Source of the DNA: Ailanthus altissimus | Taxonomy: Eukaryota > Streptophyta > Magnoliopsida > Sapindales > Simaroubaceae | DNA: 64,000 nucleotides | Assembly: GCA_946807835.1 (NCBI GenBank) | Contig: OX327683.1 | Coordinates: 18,295,001 to 18,359,000 of the forward strand | Direction: 5' to 3' | Shown here: positions 34,812 through 46,771 of the stretch, in pieces | Numbering within the stretch: position 1 is the stretch's first letter | How the letters are laid out: the number at the start of each line of letters is the position of its first letter | Notes under the pieces: model-generated | What the model was told of the DNA's origin: nothing | The model's input: only the letters and a program-made list of their open reading frames with translations | Database searches by the model: none | Position numbers and translations under genes: made by a program

Positions 34812-37214
34812 ATGGCCGCAAAAGGAGAGGGACCGGCGATCGGGATTGATCTCGGGACCACGTACTCGTGCGTCGGCGTGTGGCAACACGATCGCGTTGA
34901 GATCATTGCCAACGACCAAGGCAACAGAACGACCCCGTCTTATGTAGGGTTCACTGATACGGAGCGTTTGATCGGTGACGCAGCCAAGAACCAGGTTGCC
35001 ATGAACCCGCTTAACACCGTGTTTGGTATGATCTGCTCTCTCTCTGTCTGTTTTACATTATTTGACTGTTTAATTATTTGATGTACTTGTTTTTTCTATG
35101 TATCTGTTTATTTATTTACGTGAACTTGTTTGGTTGGTTTAGATTTTTCTCCAAAGTGATAATTGTTTTTGGGATATAATGCTTGCAATTTCATGTTTAC
35201 AAACGTGGTAAAATTGCAGGAAAACTACAGAGATATTTTATCGAAATTTGGTTCTGTTTTAGAATTTTTAATATTTTAATTAATTAATTTAAATATTTTG
35301 ATTAATGTTGAAACGACCATTGATTTGGTTTTTAGATAATCGGTTGTAAACCGAGTCTTCTGTATGAATATTTTTCGAAGATTTGGCTCCAAAAAAAAAT
35401 CATGTGCTTGGTTGCATAATCTATATGGTATGTGATCTTCTATTTGTAATAAACTGAATTATCAATGTGACTTGACAGATGCGAAGCGGTTGATTGGTAG
35501 GAGATTCAGTGATGCCTCAGTCCAGAGCGACATCAAGCACTGGCCATTTAAGGTCATTCCTGGTGCTGGTGACAAGCCTACGATTGTGGTCCAATACAAA
35601 GGGGAGGACAAGCAGTTTGCTGCCGAGGAGGTTTCTTCTATGGTTCTCATCAAGATGCGCGAGATTGCCGAGGCTTACCTTGGCACTACTATTAAGAACG
35701 CTGTTGTCACTGTCCCAGCTTACTTCAACGACTCTCAGCGTCAGGCTACTAAGGACGCTGGTGTCATTGCTGGGCTTAATGTTATGCGTATTATTAATGA
35801 GCCCACTGCTGCCGCCATTGCCTATGGTCTTGACAAGAAGGCCACCAGTGTTGGTGAGAAGAACGTGTTGATTTTTGATTTGGGTGGTGGTACTTTTGAT
35901 GTCTCGTTGCTTACCATTGAAGAGGGTATCTTCGAAGTGAAGGCCACTGCAGGCGACACTCATCTGGGCGGTGAGGATTTTGATAACAGAATGGTGAATC
36001 ACTTCGTTCAGGAGTTTAAGAGGAAGAACAAGAAGGATATTAGTGGAAACCCCAGAGCTCTTAGGAGATTGAGAACTGCTTGTGAGAGGGCAAAGAGGAC
36101 TCTCTCATCTACTGCTCAGACTACAATTGAAATTGACTCTTTGTATGAGGGTATTGATTTCTATTCAACCATCACTCGTGCTAGATTTGAGGAGCTTAAC
36201 ATGGATCTCTTCAGGAAGTGTATGGAGCCTGTTGAGAAGTGTCTGAGGGATGCTAAGATGGACAAGAGCACCGTTCATGATGTTGTGCTTGTAGGTGGTT
36301 CTACTAGGATTCCCAAGGTGCAGCAGCTTTTGCAGGACTTTTTCAATGGGAAGGAGCTCTGCAAAAGCATTAACCCCGATGAGGCAGTTGCCTATGGCGC
36401 TGCTGTTCAGGCCGCAATCTTGAGTGGTGAGGGTAATGAGAAGGTGCAGGATCTGTTGCTCTTAGATGTCACCCCATTGTCACTTGGTTTGGAGACGGCC
36501 GGAGGTGTCATGACTGTGTTGATTCCAAGAAACACCACAATTCCCACCAAGAAGGAGCAAGTGTTTTCAACTTACTCAGACAATCAACCGGGTGTGCTGA
36601 TCCAGGTCTATGAGGGTGAGAGAGCAAGAACAAGAGACAACAACTTGCTGGGAAAATTCGAGCTCTCTGGCATTCCTCCAGCACCAAGGGGTGTTCCTCA
36701 GATTACAGTCTGCTTTGACATTGATGCTAATGGCATTTTGAATGTCTCTGCTGAAGACAAGACCACAGGCCAGAAGAATAAGATTACAATAACCAATGAC
36801 AAAGGAAGACTTTCCAAAGAAGAAATTGAGAAGATGGTTCAAGAAGCTGAGAAGTACAAGTCTGAAGACGAGGAACACAAAAAGAAGGTTGAGGCAAAGA
36901 ATGCTTTGGAGAACTATGCCTACAACATGAGGAACACTGTCAACGATGATCAAATTAGTTCTAAACTTCCCCCAGGTGACAAGAAGAGAATTGAGGATTC
37001 TATTGAAGAGGCTATTAATTGGTTGGACAGCAATCAACTTGCAGAAGTAGATGAGTTTGAGGACAAGTTGAAGGAGCTTGAGGGCATTTGCAACCCTATT
37101 ATAGCCAAGATGTACCAGGGAAGTGCTCCTCCTGGTGCTGGTGCCGGCATGGATGGTGATGCTCCTCCTTCTGCCGGTGGCGGTGCAGGCCCCAAAATTG
37201 AAGAAGTCGATTAA
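34812..37214 (+). CDS. HSP70: Cytosolic HSP70/HSC70 molecular chaperone (two exons)
   Basis: ATP-driven chaperone that binds exposed hydrophobic peptides with J-proteins and nucleotide-exchange factors in the cytosol and nucleus. Exon 1 is 34812-35025, the intron 35026-35478 (GT-AG) and exon 2 35479-37214, giving 649 residues, the family length. Visible signatures are 'IDLGTTYS' (12-19), '[14 protein letters not shown]' and '[17 protein letters not shown]' in the ATPase domain, the linker '[17 protein letters not shown]', the peptide-binding domain and helical lid, a Gly/Pro-rich tail, and C-terminal EEVD, the tag for TPR co-chaperones in the cytosolic class. The intron splits the Asp codon after 'NTVF', the usual position in plant HSP70 genes. 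The start has a good context (AAAATGGCC) and the upstream region has an HSE and TATA box. No defects seen. Confidence 0.98.
35026..35478 (+). other. HSP70 intron
   Basis: A 453-base AT-rich intron with GTATGATC donor and TGACAG acceptor. It restores the reading frame between 'NTVF' and '[10 protein letters not shown]'. Confidence 0.95.
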
Positions 37215-38330
37215 GTTGCTAGTTTTAGGTTATATTTTGGCCACTAGAACTATGGTAATTTTGTGTTTTTTTTTTTCACAAACTATGGGAAAATTTTGTT
37301 GTCTTTTAATGATTTTGCTTAATTGATTGGAATAGTGAAGTTCTTCTGGAAGTCCCAAAAGCCAAGTAGTCTTTATGGATTTGATATTGCTTTTCTATGT
37401 ACGTCATTTTCTCCACCGATTGAATTAGCATTAATGTCAACGTTTTCAAGTCTTCTGAAATATTGTAGCTGTGTTGGAACCATGGTTATGAATGTTAATC
37501 TTTAATGAAAAAGATTGTCCTGAAATTGATTTTAGAAGGAATTTCTTCTTATGATAAGAGTCTCTGGTTGTGCGCAGCTACGCCCATTGATGTAAGGATA
37601 GAGTGGATAAAAGAGACTTCTAGGACAGACCTGATGGTACCATCTAATAAAATTATGCAGTCTTGAATGATAAAATTATGTTTTTATTTTAAAATTGAGC
37701 ATATGATAATATAAAAACATAAATCATTCATGTTAAACTTCTCTCGCACGATTGGTCTCCCACTGATTGGAAATAAAAGCAAAAGTAGCCCAGGAAAAGT
37801 GAGGCGACACTGGATTAACAGTTACAAAATTAGCAATCTTTTAGTAGCACAGCATAAATGCCCATTGATGACAAAAGGAATGACAGTAATCAGATTTAAT
37901 TCACAAAATTATCAATAATCTCCATTACTGCAAAATATTAGCTATAGGATGCGGTGACAATAAATAAGCAACTGCATCCGACTCCTTAAGTAGAATCACA
38001 GCTCAATGCAACCCAAAAACAAATCACATTTAAAATCACAAAAGAACACAAATACCCAAGCATGAGACTTGAGAATAGGTGTCCTTCTTTATGCTTTCTT
38101 TTAATGTTATAGGTTCAAGATAACTTAAGACGCAGGCTGGTGTCTATAAAGAAAACATGGTCATTAAAAACTACAATTACTGAATGACTAGTATACAATT
38201 ACCTAATAGTTCTGAGGAAATGAAAATCTTTGAGCCAAAGACCAATCTAGAAAAAATGCAGATTTCATTTCACAAATTTCCTTAATGGAATGAGGTTAGA
38301 AAACAATGAAGCACACCATCCTTACAACTA
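37215..38330. other. Convergent intergenic region (3' UTRs of HSP70 and HSP20-like genes)
   Basis: The two genes end 1.1 kb apart, tail to tail. Short frames here are not gene-like. T-rich runs at 37266-37275 and several 'aataaa'-like motifs could serve 3' end formation. Confidence 0.6.
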
Positions 38331-39854
38331 TCACACAAATGCCTCTTGCAGGTCAACAAACGGCCGCTCACTCCATGGAGAGGGGCGAAGGCATACTCGG
38401 ACCTCATGTTCTTCCAGTCCTACACGACTTTTTGGCACAATAATCTCAAGCATTGTTCCTGTCTCGTCACGGTATGCTTCCAATTTAGCATCTTCTGGAA
38501 TGTGGTTTGGAAGGGGAATCTCCCTAATAAATTCCCCTGGAGAGCAGTGCTCTGGTGTTGGATCAGTTAGCTTAAAGGTCCTATCATGTCTCTTAATGAA
38601 CGGCACGCAAGCTGTACTCACACAAGCTATCTTCACAATCCCATGAGAGCGAGTATTCCTCCAAGTAACTTTCACCCTTTGAAGATCAGCAAACGGCAAA
38701 CTGATAATGATCAAGTATCCTTCATCATCTTCATAAATTGTTTTTGCAGCTGTGACAGGCCCAAAAACATTCTTCATTACACCACTAAACTCATGGATCC
38801 AAGGTGGCTCAACCAGCTGCAGTTTCGTATCCAGTGCTCTTTCAGAATGTGGAGTATTAGGCAAGCAAGAATCACCATCATTTCCATGTGGGAAATAATC
38901 CTTCTTTCGTTTGTGACAAACAGCTGAAATGTCCACTCTGTCACCATTGCTCTGATCTGATGGCTGGGTAGACAAATTCAAACCGGTACCATTAAGCAAT
39001 TTCCTTGGGTGGGGATTTGTTCCATTCTTCAGTGGAGGAGGGTGGCGTTCAAGCTCAAATTCTGTGTTTGGACTGTTTCTCCATGCACTAAACTCACTTG
39101 CTTCAAGAGGGACAGAGAAGTTTATATCCCGACCTGTAAGCTCCATCCACCTCTTCCTCTCTTCCTCATCAAGATTCATGAGGTTTGGTGACCAAACAAC
39201 TTCAATCCCATGAAGACACTGAGGGTTAGACAGGCCACGATAATGCTTTCTTTGCATCCTGTGAGACCGGACAAAACCCTTATCCACACTAAATGGAAAA
39301 GGGCGCTCCCCTTGCCGAGAGTGCCCATTCATGAAACTCCTTAGCTGCATCTTTCCCAATGCATTTTCAGGCCTTTCCTTGAATACCCACATGTACAAGT
39401 TCTCCATGTCATGCTGAACCAAGAAAGCATCTAGCTGCAAATCCGATTTCTCATATCCAGACACACCATCAGCATTCCAAACAATCTTACACTTTGATTT
39501 CTCATTCAAAACAGGCTTGAAGTAGAAACTGAAGAAGAACCAAGCTCCCCATATACTATCATTTCGTTTAGCAAATTTCTTTGTAACTTTCGGAACATTA
39601 ACAACTGTCTCAGCTTCATGAACCTGAGGCGCAAGGCCAACATCTAAAATATCACATGGATCATTCCAAGCTAGAAGTGGTGAGCTGGAGTCAGATGATA
39701 AAGGTAGATTGATATCTGGTGGCCGAGAAAGCATGGCCGACCGATTCATCTCTCTCTCCAATTCATCATGTGAAAGAAAACCCGAATCCATAGACAAAAG
39801 AGTGGACGGGTGATAATTATCCATTGACAAGGATGTTAGTAAAGCTTCCCCCAT
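38331..39854 (-). CDS. HSP20-like (alpha-crystallin domain) protein, 507 residues
   Basis: Single coding exon. The start is the ATG at 39854 ('MGEALLTSLSMDNYH'); the frame extends upstream only through a GTG. An alpha-crystallin-like domain occupies roughly residues 365-480: 'EDDEGYLIIISLPFADLQRV', 'HDRTFKLTDPTPEHC', 'GEFIREIPLPNHIPEDAKLE' and 'GTMLEIIVPKSRVGLEEHEV'. The long N-terminal region ('WGAWFFFSFYFKPVL', 'HGIEVVWSPNLMNLDEEERK') is typical of a plant-specific, much longer relative of small heat shock proteins, similar to my memory of Arabidopsis At1g20870. Classical small HSPs are 15-25 kDa, so this is not one of them. A role in chaperoning or in nuclear regulation, as for other long ACD proteins such as IDM2, is only inference. 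It converges with HSP70. Confidence 0.87.
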   Translation of the reverse strand: MGEALLTSLSMDNYHPSTLLSMDSGFLSHDELEREMNRSAMLSRPPDINLPLSSDSSSPLLAWNDPCDILDVGLAPQVHEAETVVNVPKVTKKFAKRNDSIWGAWFFFSFYFKPVLNEKSKCKIVWNADGVSGYEKSDLQLDAFLVQHDMENLYMWVFKERPENALGKMQLRSFMNGHSRQGERPFPFSVDKGFVRSHRMQRKHYRGLSNPQCLHGIEVVWSPNLMNLDEEERKRWMELTGRDINFSVPLEASEFSAWRNSPNTEFELERHPPPLKNGTNPHPRKLLNGTGLNLSTQPSDQSNGDRVDISAVCHKRKKDYFPHGNDGDSCLPNTPHSERALDTKLQLVEPPWIHEFSGVMKNVFGPVTAAKTIYEDDEGYLIIISLPFADLQRVKVTWRNTRSHGIVKIACVSTACVPFIKRHDRTFKLTDPTPEHCSPGEFIREIPLPNHIPEDAKLEAYRDETGTMLEIIVPKSRVGLEEHEVRVCLRPSPWSERPFVDLQEAFV

Positions 39855-39898
39855 TGTTTTTTCCTTACTTTGTGCCACAGGGGTGTAATTTTGTCAGA

Positions 39899-40601
39899 CT
39901 ACAATAAATAAAAGCATCTCGCAAACATCTACAACTGCCATATTGCCAATTTATCAATCAATCCACAAAACCACAAAGGGAGTTCATATATATCTTCATG
40001 ATCCGTATACTCACAAATCCCCACCACAAATACTCAGAAAGATTCATCAATCTATGCAGAGAACACCAAACAATGATAATTTAACATCACAAGTTCCACA
40101 CTAACCTGAAAACAAAAAATTAACAAAAAAAATTATCAAATCACAATCACAAGAAACTTATCACTCTGTTTGTTTGCTGAGAAAAAAAAGGAAATTCAAA
40201 TTACATAAAATAGATTCACATCTTCTTCTTTTTTTATCTTTTTGGGATTTTTGTCTTATGAAAAATGAAATCGAATTCACCTTTATAAAGCCAAATAATT
40301 TAGATTAAGCCTAGAAAAGAAAAAGGCTTTGATCTTCTCTAGGGTTCCAATATCACAAATTTGAGATTCAAAGTTTCATAGTTCTTTTCTTTTCCCACAC
40401 TTTCTCAGCAACCAAACAGACTAGAGATAAAATGAAAAAAAAGCAATATTCCATGATTCACAGAATCGCAGATAACTGTTGGAAATAGCAAATAAAGTAC
40501 AGATTCAGAGCAATCAAATCAATAATAACCCATGAAGCGAAAGAAAAACAAATTCCCACAAAATTACAAAAAAAAAATCAAATAAAATTCGAAAAAATTA
40601 C
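39899..40601 (-). other. Probable 5'-UTR intron of the HSP20-like gene
   Basis: On the minus strand 'CTTTTTAG|GTAATTTTTT' (donor at 40601) and 'TTTATTTATTGTAG|TCTGAC' (acceptor at 39899) frame about 700 bases of AT-rich sequence. The start codon follows 45 bases later. Upstream CT-rich leader sequence (40640-40720) fits a plant 5' UTR. Confidence 0.55.
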
Positions 40602-40632
40602 CTAAAAAGAGAGGCCTATGAATCAAGCGAAA

Positions 40633-40659
40633 TCAGAGAGCTTGACAAACGATCCCCAT
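40633..40659 (-). other. Short upstream ORF in the leader of the HSP20-like gene
   Basis: ATG at 40659 with frame MGIVCQAL and a TGA stop lies in the predicted first, non-coding exon. If transcribed, it could lower translation of the main ORF. It has not been tested for conservation. Confidence 0.4.
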
Positions 40660-40739
40660 TTTGGTGAGAGAGAGAAAGAGAGAAGAGCTAGGAGACTAAC
40701 GGAGTCTGTTTAAAGAGACGGTGCTGTGCGGAAAATACC

Positions 40740-41654
40740 TGCACCAGTAAACGACGCCGTTGGTGATGAACGCCGTTATTTAACGGTGAAAGTGAAAGAG
40801 AGACAAAAGACAAAGAGTCAGAAGTGGCGTCCACTGTGTTTAATGTTAATGGCAATGTAACAGAACAAGTGAAGTTAAATCTGTAACTAAACTAACTATA
40901 ATTTGCCTTCTAATTAAAAAAAAAAAAAACTAAATGTTTTACTTTAAACCGTACAAGCTACCAGACCACTTATACAACACCACAGTGTCTTAACCCTTAA
41001 GTCAAAGTTTAATTCATGTCAATTTTAAGAAGTTTTAAAATTCATCCCAACTTTAAAAAATATAGAGATCTTTTCAATCTAATTCAAATTGAACTATATA
41101 TTAAATAAATGGTTTAAATTTATATATATGAAAATTAGCATGAAAAATTATAATAATTTGCAAAATTTTCCAAATTAATGCTGTATTTCTTTTTTTTTAA
41201 TTCAGTAAACTTCTCAAAATATTAACTAATTAAACTTGTACATTTTTTTCCATGTTGTTTTCATTTCTAAGTGTTTATTAGTTCAATCTATAAAATCTAT
41301 TTAGTTCGTCTATACAAATCGTCTTACACTAAATTTGAGGATAGATTTTAACTTATATTCATGTAATATATAATAAAAAAATAAAAAAATCATTAAGTTT
41401 AAATTGGAAAAAATTTTGATTTATATTCCTGTACTAAAACAACTATTGAGTTTTAAAAAATTAAATAAATTAATTTAATACATTAAATTGATTAATTTGA
41501 AACAAAATAAATTACACATCGAATAATTTAGCAATTCATCTTTAAGGAAAACAAGTAACAAAAAGAATAAGATTTTATCTATAATGTTACAAGAATGAAG
41601 AAGTGAAATTAACTTTAATTATTTTTTATATGAAAAAAATAATTTAAATAATAT
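40740..41654. other. Intergenic region: promoter of the HSP20-like gene and AT-rich spacer
   Basis: The part next to 40740 should be the promoter of the minus-strand gene, but no clear TATA box or HSE was found. The rest is AT-rich, without genes. Confidence 0.45.
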
Positions 41655-42484
41655 TTCCTTGGATTTTGGCCAAGTTTAATCTTTAGAAGATTTAATGTAG
41701 CTCACAGTTCTCAGAAGACCCACTATAGTCCACGATTCAAACTCTTAACATATCGAGAACGCTTCGCTTGAGGCTCACAAGACTTATTATATAGACATCT
41801 TAGGCATCGACCCACCATTATTGGGAAGACGTGATATTAAAATGAGTATTTTGGGAATTTGCCCATAGTCCTCAGCCCTCAAAGTCTTCGATATCAATAG
41901 GTATCTTTGACAATCTAACCGAGACTGACCACTAAGCCTTATAAGGGCAACAGGAAATATAAGTACTGATCAAGGACTTAACCTACCGTTATCTCTAAAA
42001 ATCTCAGAGTCCCAATATTTTTTATATAAATAATACTCCTATAATCACTAGGTTAGTCTAAAATAGAAAGGTAAAAATATGTCATAATTTTAATAGAACT
42101 TTACAAGTTAATATAAAAAAGTTTATAAATAAAAAAAAAAGAGGTTAAATAATCAAGCAGGGAAATGGAATTTTTTTTAACATATTATAACTCTATAAGC
42201 TTCATTTGTGCACCAAAACAAAACAGTAAACATTTTTTCAATACTTTTTTTCTTTTTTAATCTTTTCTCATAGAAGTATTACTGCTTTAAGCATTGAAAG
42301 GTCATCATCGTGAAAAACTCTAGCACAACTTAACTTTATTTGTAGTTACAAGAGACTTTTAAATCTCAATACACGTCAAAATAGATCCTCTCAGTCCAGT
42401 CTTTTAAAGAGATCGAGCTGTTATTATCAAAAAAATACAAATTTAATTTGTGAGCCTAGAATCTCCCAAATTTTAGAGTTAATA
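41655..42484 (+). repeat. 5' LTR of the non-autonomous element
   Basis: It is collinear with 46772-47558, for example 'gcccatagtcctcagccc' against 'gcccatagtctttggccc' and 'gagaacgcttcgcttga' against 'gagaatgcttcgcttga'. The original TG start appears mutated to TT. Confidence 0.75.
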
Positions 42485-42502
42485 GTTTGGCACCATTTGT
42501 AA
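42485..42502 (+). other. Degenerate primer binding site
   Basis: GTTTGGCACCATTTGTAA resembles the common plant gypsy site TTTGGCGCCGTCTGTGG, differing by C-to-T and G-to-A changes. The comparison is from memory. Confidence 0.5.
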
Positions 42503-42529
42503 AAAATAAAATAAAAATCCATGATGAGC

Positions 42530-43760
42530 AATAGATACAAGGCGAATAAGATGATCACTAAATCCATGATTGCCTATGAAAATGAACAAAACAAATGGTT
42601 AATCGAGAATCTTAATCAGACCAACCAAGACTAATCAATAGGTCTATGGGATGATAGGGTGGTGCATAGTGCCCTCCTGATAAACTAAATTAGAAAAAGA
42701 ACTGAGTAGAGTGAAACAAAAGATGGATGAGTTAAAAGAATTATTAGTAACAATGTTAGAAAAGTAGAAAAGGTTAGAGAAGTAATACAATCCCTCAAAA
42801 GCAGTCGATCAGTGAGTTAGCCTGTTAAATCTAAGGGAACCTCTCCTGCTAATTAGGAGCAATAGGCCTCCTACTCATTCACCTGAGAGCAAAAAAGGAA
42901 AAGAGTATAAGAATTGTTCGAGGAAAAAAGCTGACCATAAAGTAGAAGGTTGTATTGAGAACTCAGCGTTTGAGCACTTGCATACTTAAAAGTAAAGGAC
43001 TGAGAGCAAATTAGAAGGAATCGGGATATGGAGAGGAACCAGGATGCTTTGAACAAGCATAATGTTGGTAGAATATTAAATGAGAAAAAATTCAGAAAAG
43101 GTAAGTGCCCTTGGAGGAAAATGTCTGAGGCCTAAAAGAGCGGTTGTACGAGTTCATGGAGAATAAAGAGAAGCGATAACTTGCTTCCTTAAAGGTTACC
43201 AAGAGAGAGAAGAAGTCTCCCCTTACCGATAAGCTTAGAGATATAAAATTGCACGTGACCTTCAGATTACCTAATCTCTTAACCTATAAAGGAATAACCC
43301 ACTTGAACTATTATGTGGATCAAGTGATCGACTTATTATCCATTGCATGATTAAGACAGAATCAAATGTATCGATTATTCTACATAAACTTGAAATGATA
43401 AGCCTTCCCCTGGTACAAAGTTTAAAGTAGATGAGCATTTATTCTTATAGTGAATTGACCGATAAGTTTGTCCAATAATTTCGCAAAGCTGCGAATCAAC
43501 CAAATACCTCTAATAGTTAAAAAAAAAGCTTCAACAAGATCAAACAGAAAGCTTGAGAAACTTTATGAGTCGGTTCCACTAAAAAATAATCTAACTTGAG
43601 GCCTTCGACCTGTTCATTGAATTAAAAGTTGTGAACTGCCAACTCTTAAAGAAATACTATCTATGAATATCATTACTTTGTTTTTAAATAACTTCTTAAG
43701 ATTGTAGAGAACATTCAAAATTATTAATAAATCTTGTTTTTCACATCTAATTGTAAAGTA
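42530..43760 (+). pseudogene. Tat-type gag remnant (sense)
   Basis: Broken plus-strand frames contain 'SPLTDKLRDIKLHVTFRLPN', 'TYKGITHLNYYVDQVIDLL', 'AFPWYKV', 'SIYSYSELTDKFVQ' and 'FRKAANQPNT'. This follows the order of the Tat gag capsid region (SPFT...I...P...K, Y.G..DP..H, WY..L, SF.EL...F). At least six stops interrupt it. Its place just after the LTR and primer site is as expected. Confidence 0.7.
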
Positions 43761-44460
43761 CAAATCCGAGCTCATTTAAGAAATGACAGCTTTAGAATCA
43801 TACGTTGATTTGAGATCTCACCAAGATTAGCTGAGGATCGAAAAGCTAAGAGGGTTAAGATAATAACCATCCTAGATGACTCATCCTAAAAAGATTGAGG
43901 TCTAAAGTATCCTTCTAGACAAATCAAGGCTATAGCCACAAGAGTAACTTGAGGATTAAGAAGCCAAGAGGGTCGAGGCAATAGCTACCCTAGATAACTC
44001 ATCCCAAAGGGATGTAGGTTTAGAGTACCCTCTCAAATGACACAAGATGATAACTATAAAAGTCACCTAAAGATCGAGAAGCCAAGACCTTTGATTATTC
44101 ATCCAAAGTTTATAAGTTATTGCTATCAAGTCAACATCTCGGAACTTAAATGTTTAATAATTTAAATAAATTGAGAATAAAGACAAGTCGTATTACAAAT
44201 AATATCAAAGAGCCATACAATATGTATTAAGCTCGAGCCTAAAGTTAAAACTGACCAAAAAATAACATAAATATTACTTGGAAACAAGAGACAAAGAAAA
44301 TGTAAGTATAAGAACATGCTAAGACATAAATAAATATATAATGACAAGGCCTCAACAATTAAAAAAATAAAAATTTTCATTAGTTGAACTAAGTATTTAC
44401 GTTATAAGTTTTCCTATTACAAAGCCCAAGAAACAAAAAGAAAAATACAGGAAATTTCAT

Positions 44461-46000
44461 CTAAGTAGTAGGGGGAGCATCATTGGGAAGGGCTTTTTCA
44501 AGAGTAAGCGAGGCAACCATATCTTTGATTAGAGCAGCAACAACAGTAGTAGCACAAGGGGGAGCGACCTTAACAGAAACCTCTTTAGCAACGGCAACAG
44601 CTTGAACACCTGAGGTAGAAGTAGAAGTGCTAAATAGAGAAAGGTTAATGATGACATCATCCTCTCTACCACTTGGGACTAGGTCCTTGACATCTTTTTC
44701 TCTAGCTTAACCAACGATCGTCAAGCCACTGGAGGTCAAGGTCCAAGTAATGTGCCTTAAAGGCATTAATATACTTTGAAAACCCATCCACAATCCCCAT
44801 AGACCGCATCTTATCCTCGGACGCCTAATCTAGAGCACAAGAAGTCTCTAACTCTTTGTTTAATTGCTCAATTTTCTCCACCATCTTAGTAAGGTATTTC
44901 CTTAGATTCTCTGCCATAGCCTTAAACTCAACAACCTTAGCCTCCAGAAGCTTGTTTTGCTTTATAAGCTCTAAAGCCCGGTTCCTAGCCTTCACTGTCG
45001 CCTCAATCACCTTATTATCCCGAAGCTAACTTTTCTTTCAAGCTTTATGAGTTTTCTCTCAGCTTTGACCTTTTTGGTATTGGCCTCTTTAATGTTTGCC
45101 TTTAAAGCCCTGGACTCTTTGGTGAATGATATGACTTGCCTCTTCGCCTCAGCTAATTCCTCTTTAAGGCCTCGGACATTCAAACCCTTCTACAGGCTAT
45201 AAATGATGTCAGTGCGACACTAAGTAAAGGAATATGTGACTTGAAAAATATTTCCAAAAATTAGAATTCTAGGCAAGTAACACTTGAGAAAAATTAAAGG
45301 GAAAGATGAAAGTTACATCTATCACGCTGCTAAAGACAAGGTGGGCAATAATAATTGGGTCCCACTTAAAAATATTTTAAGCCCACGTCGGGTTAATATA
45401 GTGTTCCCTCTGCCTCATGAGAAAAATCAGGTATTCATACTTCACATGTTTACTAAAGATATTGTACTCGGGTGTTAATGTATGGGAGTTCTTAGTCATG
45501 CTTCACTCGCTCCCAGTCAATCTGCCCAGTCTCTCTTGGACTAAGAACAAAATCAACATATATGAAAGATCCCTAGATGATCCTTAGGGATATTGTGATG
45601 TTTCATTAGAGAGAGAATACGTTTGAGCATAAGTCAATGAGTTAACGATCTCTTTGCCCTTGTCCACATTTGAAGTTGCTCCATTGGGTATTCCTCGGCA
45701 ACCTTCACAGCCTCCGGTGATCCTTTAGCATTGGTCCTCAATGATCTACCTCTCTCTCTTCCCCCAAGAGGTAGACGATGACAGCTCAACTATCTCAAGT
45801 CGCTACTCCTGATCCTAACTCTTCTTGGCGGGACCTCTTTCTTTTACTACATTCTCTCTAGCCTTGTATTGCTTCAAACATAAAGATAAATAGGGTAAGC
45901 CAAGTAAAAATGATGAGGACTAAAAGGAATAGGGGTCAAAAGACTTACTCATATTCCTCGATCTTTTAATGGTCAGAATACTTCTTGATAACTCTGCAAT
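44461..46000 (-). pseudogene. Antisense ORF remnant of the non-autonomous element (coiled coil)
   Basis: On the minus strand, text in shifting frames reads 'KSRDQE.RLEIVELSSSTSW'-like sequence (about 45830-45770), then 'GLKEELAEAKRQVISFTKES' and 'IKEANTKKVKAERKLIKLER' (45180-45040), 'NRALELIKQNKLLEAKVVEF' and 'MVEKIEQLNKELETS' (45010-44825), and a Ser/Thr/Ala-rich tail 'SLTLEKALPNDAPPTT' ending with TAG at 44461-44463. The heptad-like charged stretch predicts a coiled coil. It matches in layout the C-terminal part of the antisense ORF of the large Tat element (20960-21475). No PMD text was found here. Function unknown. Confidence 0.6.
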
Positions 46001-46771
46001 AAAGGGATGCGACCCTTAGACTTTCTTTTAAAAAAGATCTTTCCAATCAACAGAGTGGTATAATATGACGACATTCACCAATATAAAAGCATGATGTAAA
46101 AAAAAGTAGAACAATGAAGGGAAGATAACATACTGTAGATTGTTCAAAAGGGGCAATGGTGAATAGAACAATGATTGGAATCACATGCTAAAATTGAAAA
46201 ATGGCATCAAAGTTGCAATTGCAATTAAAGCTTTCTCACTCTAAAATTTCAAAGGATAAACTCTCTATGTTTAAGTTGCTCGTATGTGTAAAAGTGCTAA
46301 AATGGCCTAAAATTCTAATATTTATAGTAAGCCTCCAAAACAATCTAAGCTATTGAAGTAATCGAATGGTTTAGATGATTTCGTGCTTAGAAATGTCTCT
46401 TCAACTAACTATCATAACTGTTGAGACTTAGATGACTATAGGATTAAGATCCAAGAGTCAAGAAGGCATCATCGTCTCCGACACATTGTTAACCTTGCCA
46501 TAGATCTTTGTAAAGGGTAATGGAAAAAGATAGACAGCTTTCAAAGAGGCATTTGCATTTAATGAAGTAGCCGCTTAAAGTTTGAAATTTAAATAGCAAA
46601 AGGCTTCAATTCTACAAAATCCTGAAAACTACACTAAAGCAAGACCAATGATACATATTACTCGAATCTTTAAAAAACATTCTAAGAATAAGGGTGAATC
46701 CCCAAATCGAGGACTACAATAAAGTTTTCAGCGTTGACAAATCAACACTAAAAACTAAGATACCCCTATTC

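Noticed and set aside
34663..34947. ORF starting before the HSP70 TATA box
   Set aside because: It starts upstream of the predicted transcription start and overlaps the HSP70 start in another frame; a by-product of coding bias.
35517..37037. Long antisense ORFs (161 and 153 residues) across HSP70 exon 2
   Set aside because: Antisense open frames are a known side effect of HSP70 codon bias. No protein similarity or promoter is visible.
39855..39878. Eight-residue N-terminal extension of the HSP20-like protein
   Set aside because: It depends on a GTG start, which plant nuclear genes do not normally use. The ATG at 39854 is the first one in frame.
45284..45478. 64-residue plus-strand ORF in the non-autonomous element
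   Set aside because: It is opposite to the antisense coiled-coil ORF region, has no recognisable domain and no supporting context.
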